Positions 57,388-64,000 of a stretch of 64,000 nt of DNA are shown one piece after another. Every line of letters starts with the position of its first letter. Positions within the stretch are counted from its first letter, which is position 1. Source of the DNA: an uncultured beta proteobacterium (GTDB lineage: Bacteria > Pseudomonadota > Gammaproteobacteria > Burkholderiales > SG8-39); assembly GCA_903859155.1 (NCBI GenBank), contig CAIOLO010000080.1, positions 1-64,000 on the forward strand. Reading direction: 5' to 3'. The translations under genes and the position numbers were made by a program. The notes under the pieces were generated by a model. That model was not told the DNA's origin, made no database searches, and saw nothing but the letters and a program-made list of their open reading frames with translations.

Positions 57388-57685
57388 AACGGGAATGGGC
57401 TTGCGGCACCCGACATTTCCGCGTATTCACCATCTAATATCCTACATTTGAAATGACAATGGACTTTAAATCCACGTCATTGTTGTATTTATAAGAATAA
57501 AAGTATTGAATTCATAAAAATGATCCAGGCTTGCGGCATGGCAGCCTGTTCACCCTGTAGTGTCGCTGCTTAGTCGTTGTATTGGCGCCGAAACGGGAGC
57601 ATATTCCGCACCGCTATCGAGGGCGTGCTTCAACTATAATTCCCCCTCGTAGTCTCTGGGCGCAGGAGCCAGAGTATTTGCGCGG
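57388..57685. other. AT-rich spacer between ispH and tRNA-Thr
   Basis: About 300 bases with no gene. A hairpin with arms AATGAC (57452-57457) and GTCATT (57476-57481), followed by a T-rich stretch, could end ispH transcription. The -10 element of the tRNA promoter lies at 57635-57640. The AT-rich character (57430-57530) differs from the neighbours. Confidence 0.4.
57635..57640 (+). promoter_or_regulatory. -10 element of the tRNA-Thr promoter
   Basis: TATAAT 45 bases upstream of the mature tRNA 5' end; no clear -35 element is seen at 17 bases. Confidence 0.5.
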
Positions 57686-57763
<78 letters not shown>

Positions 57764-57863
57764 TATCAAGCACTTAGCGATGCATCTAAGATTTTCTACG
57801 GCTTCTGTGTCGTGGATGTGCCGCCGGTCTGTCGCGGATCGCCCACCTGGGTTTGCCGTGCGG

Positions 57864-58295
57864 TTATTCCATCTCGATCAACGCGACGTCGAATCGTCGC
57901 GCCGCCGCAACCAAGCCCCGGTCAATAGTGGCCAGCGGAACACCCAACGTGTGCGCCAGATCGAGGTATAGCGCATCGTATCCGGCCAGGTGGTACTTGA
58001 TGGCGAGCTTGACGATTTCCCCGGGTGTATGCGCCCGATGGTGGGTTTCGATGGGTAGTTGATCCAACCGGGAAATCGCGGCGTTTAGTGCGGTGGTGCT
58101 GAGCCGGTCGGCGCGCCATTCCCGGACCAATGTGGATCCCATCTCGGTGTGCCATTCACCGGGTACGATCAGCGAGGGCACATCCGCTTCGATCAGCTTG
58201 GCGATGCCCAGCGCGTATTCGCGTTGAGCTGCGGAATCCCCCTCGAGGAACCACGCGAGCGTGACACTCGCGTCCAGTACCAGCATTGACATCAC
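57864..58295 (-). CDS. PIN-domain toxin (VapC-like)
   Basis: The 143-residue protein has the PIN acidic set: Asp8 (LVLDASVTLAWFLE), Glu51 (GEWHTEMGSTL), Asp107 and Asp125 (AGYDALYLDLA and TIDRGL). VapC-type toxins cut tRNA or rRNA. Translation may start at 58295 or at Met codons 3-9 bases on. It overlaps the preceding gene by 4 bases, the usual order antitoxin then toxin. Intact, so it can be active. Confidence 0.88.
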   Translation of the reverse strand: MMSMLVLDASVTLAWFLEGDSAAQREYALGIAKLIEADVPSLIVPGEWHTEMGSTLVREWRADRLSTTALNAAISRLDQLPIETHHRAHTPGEIVKLAIKYHLAGYDALYLDLAHTLGVPLATIDRGLVAAARRFDVALIEME

Positions 58296-58573
58296 CTGCC
58301 GCGGCGCGCAGCCTGAAGCTTGGTGCGTATGCTTTCGCGCCCTTGGGCGGTTTTTGGCATGTCGCGCAAGATTGCGCGAATCGCGCGCCGCGCCGCCGTT
58401 GGGTTCACCGTTCTACGCGTGATGGTTGTTTCGCCGGCGTCGATCAAGACGGGACGCATGGCCTTGCCCGAGCGCGGGCTGGCGGTGCGGATTTTCAGGT
58501 CGGCGTGCCCCATGGTGGTCTCGAGAAACGTGTCGTTGATATATCGCTGATGAGCAAGTGTACACCCCATCAT
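58292..58573 (-). CDS. Putative antitoxin upstream of the PIN toxin
   Basis: The 93-residue product precedes the PIN toxin and overlaps it by 4 bases, so it is the cognate antitoxin by position. No known DNA-binding motif (ribbon-helix-helix, AbrB or Phd) is clear. The C-terminal half is basic (AARRAIRAILRDM, KLQAARRGR). A shorter version would start at 58513 (MGHADLKIRTASP). The start ATG at 58573 overlaps the stop of a 40-codon ORF. Confidence 0.6.
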   Translation of the reverse strand: MMGCTLAHQRYINDTFLETTMGHADLKIRTASPRSGKAMRPVLIDAGETTITRRTVNPTAARRAIRAILRDMPKTAQGRESIRTKLQAARRGR

Positions 58574-58692
58574 GCGGGTTCACGTTCCGGGCCGGAACTA
58601 CGCACGGGTTCCGGTCCGATTGCTGAGGCGTTGGTCAATAGCTGGTCGATCACCCGGGCGTGCTGCAGGAATTGCTCAGGTGCGTTCTTCAC
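58570..58692 (-). CDS. Possible 40-residue ORF ahead of the antitoxin
   Basis: A GTG-started ORF (peptide MKNAPEQFLQHARVIDQLL onwards, 40 residues) ends at a stop that overlaps the antitoxin ATG (ATGA). Composition looks protein-like and it fits the coupled pattern. No homologue is recognised and it is short, so it may be chance or the tail of a lost gene. Confidence 0.3.
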   Translation of the reverse strand: MKNAPEQFLQHARVIDQLLTNASAIGPEPVRSSGPEREPA

Positions 58693-58777
58693 CGGTTACG
58701 GATGCGGCTTCCTTCCGCAATCCGCCTAAGTAAGTGACAAGCTGATTCCCGGCGGGCCGCACCTGGTTCGGTAGAGC

Positions 58778-59068
58778 CTATGCGGCTTTTTTCACCCGTA
58801 ACTCAACGCGCATGCCTGCATTCCCAAGCATGTTCACCAGCGCGTCGAGGCTGAATTTGTCGATCCTGCCGCGCAGCAGGTCGTTGAGGCGCGGCTGCGT
58901 GATGCCAAACCGCTTTGCCGCCTCCCGCTGCGTTGCGTCTTTCGCGACGTCGCGCACGCGGTCCATGAGCTGGGCTCGCAGCAACAGGTTTTCCGCCTCG
59001 ATTGGCGAAAATCCCAAGTCGTGGAACACGTTGCCGCTGCCGCGCGTCATTTTCAGTTTGGTGCTCAT
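58778..59068 (-). CDS. HigA-like XRE antitoxin
   Basis: The 96-residue protein has a helix-turn-helix of the HigA/XRE type (TQREAAKRFGITQPRLNDLLRG, with DALVNMLGNAGMRVEL as the C-terminal helices). It follows a HigB/Gp49-like toxin gene by the typical ATGA overlap of 4 bases. In this order (toxin first) the pair belongs to the higBA group. It should repress its own promoter. Confidence 0.85.
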   Translation of the reverse strand: MSTKLKMTRGSGNVFHDLGFSPIEAENLLLRAQLMDRVRDVAKDATQREAAKRFGITQPRLNDLLRGRIDKFSLDALVNMLGNAGMRVELRVKKAA

Positions 59069-59400
59069 CGTAGCTTCCTTTCGCGAATCAATTCCCGGAA
59101 TCGAGTTCTGGCCATGTCGAGTTCCGCCTTTGGTGCCTTCTGATCCTTCTTTTGAAAGGCATGAAGCACATACACTGCCTCCGTGAATTTCGCCACATAG
59201 AGAATTCGGAATGCACCTCCGACGCGAACCCGAATCTCTTTAACCCCGAGGCCGACCGATGGCATGGGCTTCCAGTCCGTCGGCTCTTTGCCTTGTTGCA
59301 CTTCCCAAAGCTCAAAGCCGGCGACGCCACGCGCCTCCGCGGGAAATTCCTACAACCGATCCCGACTATCGGCCAGCCAGGTTATGGGTTTGACAATCAC
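59065..59400 (-). pseudogene. HigB/Gp49-like toxin gene interrupted by an amber codon
   Basis: The intact part (78 codons from a GTG at 59301) begins QQGKEPTDWKPMPSVGLGVKEI and has the family features RVGGAFRILYVAKFTEAVYVLHAFQKK. The same frame continues upstream with family-like sequence (residues KPITWLADSRDRL, then TAG at 59352-59350, then EFPAEARGVAGFELWEVQQG), starting at a GTG at 59400. So one in-frame stop appears to break the N-terminus (family members usually have Lys or Arg here). The short version might be translated from 59301, but the first helix would be lost. Either a dead toxin, a sequencing error or a real short form. Confidence 0.7.
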
Positions 59401-59466
59401 GATATTGGTTCTGATATCAAAGGTCAATGCGGTTCATCATGCAGATCGCGACAATTGGCGGGCGTA

Positions 59467-59622
59467 TCAGTTCGTTCTCTGGCCGGCGTTGCGCTTTCCC
59501 CGTAGACTCACCACGTTGCCGGCCTTCTTGCTTTCGGCGATTTTGTCCAAACGGGCTTCCCACGCTACCGGCGCGGCCCGCTTTTCGTCGAAGTAGCCGT
59601 GCCGGTCATGGTGGGCGAGCGC
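59467..59622 (-). pseudogene. C-terminal remnant of a tyrosine recombinase (integrase)
   Basis: The minus strand from the edge of the second repeat reads ALAHHDRHGYFDEKRAAP, then VAWEARLDKIAESKKAGNVVSLRGKRNAG and a stop. Such an ending (HDRHxYFDEKR, then W, R, L, and NVVSLRG) fits the last residues of P4-type integrases, which target tRNA genes. The homology ends at the repeat edge, so the rest of the gene is gone. Recognised by eye only. Confidence 0.5.
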
Positions 59623-59669
59623 TTCGTAATCAGCAGGTCGGACGTTCGATTCGTCTCGCCAGCACCAAA
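59623..59669 (+). repeat. Attachment-site-like repeat, distal copy (attR)
   Basis: A 47-base copy of the tRNA-Thr 3' half (anticodon loop, T arm, CCA) with one mismatch. No 5' half is present, so this is not a tRNA gene. Together with 57717-57763 it marks a 1.9-kb insertion. Confidence 0.9.
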
Positions 59670-59689
59670 CGATCCATTTCGCTGTTTTT

Positions 59690-61744
59690 TCAGGAACCCT
59701 GTGCGCGCGCGGCGCGCCAGCTCCACAGCTCATCGATCGCCACCAGCAAAGCGTCGGCATCGGCGTATCTTTCACCGGGATTTTTGGCGAGCAGGCGATC
59801 CAGAACGGATTGGCAATCCGCGAGCGTCTGGGGGAGCCGCGGGACCGGCGCACGCAGGTGCTGCGTGACCAGCTCCGATATGGCTTCTGCCTGGAATGGT
59901 TTGCTGCCCGTGAGCATTTCGTAGAACATGATTCCAAGGCTGTACAGATCGGAGCGCTCTGACGCCGGCAGGCCTTCGATCAATTCCGGCGCGAGGTAGT
60001 AAGGAGTGCCAAACAGCTCGCCATGGAGCGTTTGCTCGGCATCTGCCTGGAGTTTTTTCGCAATCCCGAAATCGGCAATCGCCATGGTGCCGTCATCGCG
60101 AACCATGATATTGGCCGGTTTGAGGTCGCGATGGATGATGCCCCGGGCGTGCAATTCGCGGAGCCCGCCCGCCAGTTGGGCCATTACCGAAAGTGCCTGG
60201 CGTTCGCTGAGTCCTGCGTCAATGGCATCCTTGAGCGTGCCTTTGGGCATGTATTCCATGGCAATGAATGCATAGGCATCGGTAAATCCATAGTCATAAA
60301 TTTTCACCACATTGTTGTGCTGTGCCGAGGAAATCAGCATGTACTCCTGCGCAAATCGCTGAAACAGCTCGGGGTCGTCGGCGGGCCTGGCATTGAGGAT
60401 TTTCAGCACTATCTGTTCTCCATCGCTTTCGCGCCTGGCCAGGTAGACATGTGACATGCCGCCCTGGCCGATCTTGGAGACGATTCGGTAGCCCGCGACC
60501 GCCGGTGGCAGCATCGCGTTGCGCGCGTGGGCAAGGTCCGAGGTGATCATGCGCAGGGTTTCGTTGAGCACGGCCTTGGATGCATTGGCGGCATCCCTGG
60601 CGTTGGCGGCCAGCGCCTCGAGGATTTCCGGAGGCAATTCACCCGCTGTGTCCAGCCCCTCAAGTTGATGGTCGGTCCCGGTGATCTCCACGGCTTCGAC
60701 CGCGGTGGAGCGTCCGCGCAAATCCAGCATGATCGATCTGCCGGTTCGTATTCCCGCTCCGGCGGCATCAACAGTGGTGCGGCTTGCGATTATCGGCCAG
60801 CCCATTGCCTTGGTCCGCGCTTCCAGCCGTGATGCCACATTGACACTGTCGCCGATCAGGGTAATTGCATTGCCGCCGGCGGGACCAATCAGGGTTTCGA
60901 TCATTTCACCGCTGTGAATGCCGATGCCCACGGAGAACTTCGGCAGCGCATGCTCACCGTGGCGTTCGCGAATCCAGTCGCCGAATTTGTACGCGGCAAG
61001 GGCGATACCCATGGCGGCGACCAGCGCCGCACGCGCGTGATTATCCCCGGGCTTTTCCGGCGCGAACACCGCCATCATTCCGTCGCCCAGCAGCTTGACT
61101 ACACGGCCTCCGCTGGCCAATACGGGAGCGCAGGCGCCGTAAAAATAGGCATTCAGCAGTTCGGCAGTCTGCGCCGAGGTGAGGCGTTCGGAAATAGTGG
61201 TGAAATTGCGTATGTCGGAGAAAAGAACCGTACCCGTGATCATTTTTCCGGTCGTCCCGGCGGCAAATGCATCATCCTCGGCGGCCACCGGCCGCCCGGT
61301 GACACGGCCGCGAAAGCGGGCCCGCATTTCATCGGGGTCGGAAACGATCCTCGCGGAGAGCGCGTCCACCACGCGCTGGTGCTTGCTCAGGTGCGAATTG
61401 ACGGCCGCCAGCAGTTCATCACGGGTAAACGGCTTGTTGAGGAAGTCATCGGCGCCCAGGTTCATGCCGCGTCGCATGCTGGCGCGGTCGTCCAGTGCGG
61501 TAAGGAACATGAAGGGCAGGTCGACGTTGTCGGGATTGGCGCGCAGCGCCTCGAGCACCCCATAGCCGTCCAGTTCCGGCATCATCACATCGCAGATCAC
61601 CAGATCCGGACGGCTCAAGGAAATTTGAACCAGCCCTTCCTTGCCGTCAGCAGCCTGCGTGACTTCGTAGCCCTCGCCCTTGAGCATCAGCTGAAGGTTC
61701 AGGCGGATCTGAAAATCGTCTTCTATGACAAGTATCTTGGTCAT
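59690..61744 (-). CDS. Receiver - class III nucleotide cyclase - Ser/Thr kinase fusion
   Basis: The 684-residue protein joins three signalling modules. Receiver domain 1-120: acidic pair D9 D10, phospho-Asp D52, Lys104. Cyclase domain about 168-310: metal Asp177 in FSDIRNFT and Asp221 in KLLGDGMM, Lys217 and GDSVNVASRLE (adenylate type by pattern, not proven). Kinase about 419-684: GQGGMSHVYLA, Lys448, HRD (538-540), DFG (558-560), GTPYYLAPE. It is the second gene of an operon; the histidine kinase gene ends 16 bases before it, so the receiver is probably its partner. No membrane segment. Intact motifs suggest all three outputs can work. Confidence 0.9.
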   Translation of the reverse strand: MTKILVIEDDFQIRLNLQLMLKGEGYEVTQAADGKEGLVQISLSRPDLVICDVMMPELDGYGVLEALRANPDNVDLPFMFLTALDDRASMRRGMNLGADDFLNKPFTRDELLAAVNSHLSKHQRVVDALSARIVSDPDEMRARFRGRVTGRPVAAEDDAFAAGTTGKMITGTVLFSDIRNFTTISERLTSAQTAELLNAYFYGACAPVLASGGRVVKLLGDGMMAVFAPEKPGDNHARAALVAAMGIALAAYKFGDWIRERHGEHALPKFSVGIGIHSGEMIETLIGPAGGNAITLIGDSVNVASRLEARTKAMGWPIIASRTTVDAAGAGIRTGRSIMLDLRGRSTAVEAVEITGTDHQLEGLDTAGELPPEILEALAANARDAANASKAVLNETLRMITSDLAHARNAMLPPAVAGYRIVSKIGQGGMSHVYLARRESDGEQIVLKILNARPADDPELFQRFAQEYMLISSAQHNNVVKIYDYGFTDAYAFIAMEYMPKGTLKDAIDAGLSERQALSVMAQLAGGLRELHARGIIHRDLKPANIMVRDDGTMAIADFGIAKKLQADAEQTLHGELFGTPYYLAPELIEGLPASERSDLYSLGIMFYEMLTGSKPFQAEAISELVTQHLRAPVPRLPQTLADCQSVLDRLLAKNPGERYADADALLVAIDELWSWRAARAQGS

Positions 61745-61760
61745 TGGACGCCTGTCAAAG

Positions 61761-63941
61761 CTACGCGGGCAGCGCCCGGATGCGCGCGGAGAAGTTCGAT
61801 CCGACGCCCAGTTTGCTGGTCACAGTGACGCCGCCGCCATGCAGTTCCGCAGCGCTCTTGACTATGGCCAGCCCCAGGCCGGTGCCCGGGCGGCTGCCGA
61901 CATTTCCCGCCCGATGGAAACTCTCGAACATCTTCGGGAGGTCTTCGGCGGGGATGCCGATGCCTTGATCATTGATGCTGAGCAGGATTTCATCGCCCGA
62001 TTCGACAACCGAAAATCCGACGCAGGTGCCCTCCGGGGAGTATTTCAGCGCGTTGGTCAGGAGATTGATCACGATATGGCGCAACAACTGCTCGTCAACC
62101 TTCCTCTGGCGCTGCTCCAGGTCGCATTTGAACTCCAACTGGTGCTTGGCGCCGTGGCTGAAGCGCAGGGCTTCGACTATCCCCGACAGTGCCTCGCTCA
62201 AGTCAAGGGCCACGGGGTTGAACTTCAATTTTCCTGATTCGGATCTGCCGATAAGCAGCACATCATTGATGAGGGCGGTCATGCTCAGAACCCCGTCCTT
62301 GATCGCCTGGAGGAGTTTCGCCTGGTCTTCGGCCGAAAGGGTTGCCGAATAATGTTGCAGCAATTCCGCGGAGGAAAGAATATTGGTGAGCGGCGTGCGG
62401 AATTCGTGGGAGGCGATCGAGACGAATTTCGACTTCATCTCGTTCAGTTCCTTCTCGCGCTGCAGGGCGGCGAACAATTCCGATTCTGCGAGTTTTCTCT
62501 TGCTGACATTCACGTTGGTGCCTACCAGCCGTCGCGCGCGGCCCGTGGCATCGCGTTCCACCGTTTCGCCCTGGGTATGAATCCAGATCCATTCGCCGGT
62601 TGTCGAGCGCACCCGGAATTCGACCGACAAACTCAGGCCGGAGTTCTTGAGGCATCCGATCAGAGCGGCTTTGAAACGTTCCCGGTCTTCCGGGTGGATC
62701 AGGCTTGCCAGTTCCTCAGGCTTCACATGGGATTCCCCCCCTTCGGTCCTGAGCATCGCCGGCCACGCGGCATCCAGATAAACGGTACCGCGCGCTTCTT
62801 CCCATTCCCAAACAGCCAGCGCCGAGGAATGCACCGCGAGGTCGACGCGCTCAGTGGCGCGCAACAGCTCGGTTTCGGCGTTCTTGCGCTCGGTGATATC
62901 AATGACCGAAATGATGCAACCCGCGAGCGCATTGCCTTGATCCACGTCGCGGCTTTCCACGGCGAGCCATTGCCGGTACCCGTCATTTCGGGTTTGCGAA
63001 ACTTCGGCAGGCAGCGCGGTTTCGCCGGCCGCGACTGAATGGTGTCCTGGCGTAGGAGAGGAATGATCCCGCGCCGGCACTTGTTTCAGGAGGGCCAGCG
63101 GCTTGCCGGTCAGATACTCCCGTGTCTGGCCGAGCATCTCGCAAAGTCGCCGGTTGCAGCGGACAACTTTTCCTTCTGCGACCAGGGCGATGCCCACCGA
63201 GGCCGTCTCGAAGATGGTTTCCTGCTCGCGCAGGGCCGCAGTGACGGATTTCTCGGCGGCGCGCAGCAGTTCCAGCAGTTTGGCGTTCTCACGGCCGTCG
63301 GCGAGCGTGGTCATCAGTGCCCGGTGGGCGGAGATGTAAAGCGAGAGCAGGACGCCGGTGAAGACCAGCAGCAACAGGCCGGTGGCCGTGTTGACTTCGC
63401 CCCCAGAGGAGAACATCAGCGCAACCACCGGCGCCAGGATCGGCAGCACGAAGCTTACGAAGGCTTTGGGGCTGGGCGCCAGCGAGGGCGGCAGGCCCAT
63501 GCTGATGGTACTGAGCAGAAACGCCACGGTGAGCTCGGGCACCGAGCGCGCCTGCGAGGTCAGCAGAAGCAGCGACAGGCCCCAACCGGTGCCCAGCGTG
63601 GCGCTGACAAGGCAGAAAATGTTCTCCCAGCGAAGCGCCTGATCCTTGGCCGGCTGAACGCGCCGGTAAAGGCGCGCGAGCAGATAGCGGGCGACGCTGG
63701 CGGCAATCAGCCACAACGCCCATGCGAGCAGCAGGGATACTTTTACCACGCCCCACAATGCGAACACGGCGACAGAGGCCACTAGAAGGATCATTGGCGT
63801 GTCTTCGCCGCTCAACCTGTAGAGCAGCGCGACGCGTTCGTGCAGGAATTCGCTACGAGTCAATACGAATCGACTGAAGGGCGTCTGTTCAGGAACCGCG
63901 GCGTTCGGGGAATCGGGCGCTGAAGGCATAGGTGCAAACAC
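61761..63941 (-). CDS. Membrane PAS histidine kinase
   Basis: The 726-residue sensor has about six membrane helices in residues 48-205, a coiled coil, two PAS domains (about 240-350 and 370-480, each ending like VIDITERKN or TNVNVSKRK), HisKA with His512 (IASHEFRTPLTN), and HATPase with N630-region NLLTNALKYS, DQGIGIP and GTGLGLAI. It is expected to phosphorylate the receiver of the next gene. Signal unknown. The N-terminal segment is MASE1/MHYT-like only in having several helices; I do not name it. Confidence 0.93.
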   Translation of the reverse strand: MFAPMPSAPDSPNAAVPEQTPFSRFVLTRSEFLHERVALLYRLSGEDTPMILLVASVAVFALWGVVKVSLLLAWALWLIAASVARYLLARLYRRVQPAKDQALRWENIFCLVSATLGTGWGLSLLLLTSQARSVPELTVAFLLSTISMGLPPSLAPSPKAFVSFVLPILAPVVALMFSSGGEVNTATGLLLLVFTGVLLSLYISAHRALMTTLADGRENAKLLELLRAAEKSVTAALREQETIFETASVGIALVAEGKVVRCNRRLCEMLGQTREYLTGKPLALLKQVPARDHSSPTPGHHSVAAGETALPAEVSQTRNDGYRQWLAVESRDVDQGNALAGCIISVIDITERKNAETELLRATERVDLAVHSSALAVWEWEEARGTVYLDAAWPAMLRTEGGESHVKPEELASLIHPEDRERFKAALIGCLKNSGLSLSVEFRVRSTTGEWIWIHTQGETVERDATGRARRLVGTNVNVSKRKLAESELFAALQREKELNEMKSKFVSIASHEFRTPLTNILSSAELLQHYSATLSAEDQAKLLQAIKDGVLSMTALINDVLLIGRSESGKLKFNPVALDLSEALSGIVEALRFSHGAKHQLEFKCDLEQRQRKVDEQLLRHIVINLLTNALKYSPEGTCVGFSVVESGDEILLSINDQGIGIPAEDLPKMFESFHRAGNVGSRPGTGLGLAIVKSAAELHGGGVTVTSKLGVGSNFSARIRALPA

Positions 63942-64000
63942 TTGTCTCTGGCAGGCGCTGGAATGCTAAATTTTATTCCTTTTTGGCAATATTCAAAGGG
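63942..64000. other. Right edge, upstream of the histidine kinase gene
   Basis: The last 59 bases hold part of the promoter of the histidine kinase operon. On the minus strand a TTGAAT and TAAAAT pair is only 15 bases apart, so it is not convincing. Confidence 0.3.

Noticed and set aside
59623-59669. A second tRNA-Thr gene
   Set aside because: Only the 3' half is present, with no D arm or acceptor 5' strand.
59467-59937. One 156-codon ORF across the distal repeat into the kinase gene
   Set aside because: It includes the reverse complement of tRNA-Thr sequence and part of the kinase gene in the wrong frame; only its C-terminal part is kept as an integrase remnant.

Overview
The window looks like a chromosomal segment of a Gram-negative betaproteobacterium, somewhere in the Burkholderiales/Nitrosomonadales range. 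The reasons are a GC-rich sequence, a Bug-type solute-binding protein, the full System I cytochrome c maturation set, FolE2, and the neighbourhoods argD-argF-argG / rpsT / murJ and ribF-ileS-lspA-ispH. Most of it is ordinary housekeeping DNA. The accessory content is a hydrogenase-related complex, several signalling proteins, and one small tRNA-associated islet.

Layout. 1-5.9 kb (minus): a PAS sensor cut by the left edge, with an 11-G run at its 5' end; a Bug solute-binding protein; a lipoprotein adaptor plus ABC ATPase plus ABC-2 permease exporter; acylphosphatase. 5.9-13.7 kb (minus): a hyfB-C-E-F-G-(27-codon ORF)-I operon plus a membrane protein. Its large subunit has lost all four Ni-binding cysteines, so it is an energy-converting-hydrogenase-related (Ehr-type) complex and not a hydrogenase. 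13.7-17.0 kb: metG and, divergently, mrp/apbC. 17.1-24.1 kb (minus): complete ccmABCDEFGHI operon. 24.8-28.6 kb (plus): AsmA-family protein and a DUF853 ATPase. 28.6-36.2 kb: TAXI-type solute receptor, ettA, a small lipoprotein, thyA-folA, a pseudo-receiver Ser/Thr kinase, a Rieske oxygenase.

36.5-43.9 kb: xseB-ispA-dxs (isoprenoid precursors), folE2, a retropepsin-like protease, a glutamine amidotransferase-like protein, yajQ, a VOC protein and a metallophosphoesterase. 44.0-47.5 kb (minus): argD-argF-argG (arginine). 47.8-49.5 kb: an orphan ParA, a small conserved-looking protein, and rpsT with a clear promoter and terminator. 49.6-57.4 kb (plus): murJ, a SirB1-type protein, ribF, ileS, lspA, ispH.

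57.7-59.7 kb: tRNA-Thr(CGT), then a 1.9-kb islet. A 47-bp repeat of the tRNA 3' end (46/47 identical) bounds it on the far side. Inside are a PIN-domain toxin module, a HigA-like antitoxin with a HigB/Gp49-like toxin gene broken by an amber codon, and what appears to be the C-terminal remnant of a tyrosine recombinase. 59.7-63.9 kb (minus): a hybrid two-gene signalling operon, a membrane PAS histidine kinase followed by a receiver / class III nucleotide cyclase / Ser-Thr kinase fusion.

The best candidates for something unusual are the cysteine-less Hyf-like complex with an extra small ORF in the hyfH slot, the receiver-cyclase-kinase fusion with its histidine kinase, the decaying tRNA-Thr islet, and the possible phase-variable homopolymer in the PAS gene. 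I saw no CRISPR array, no rRNA and no intact insertion sequence. Everything here was read by eye; no database search was run.
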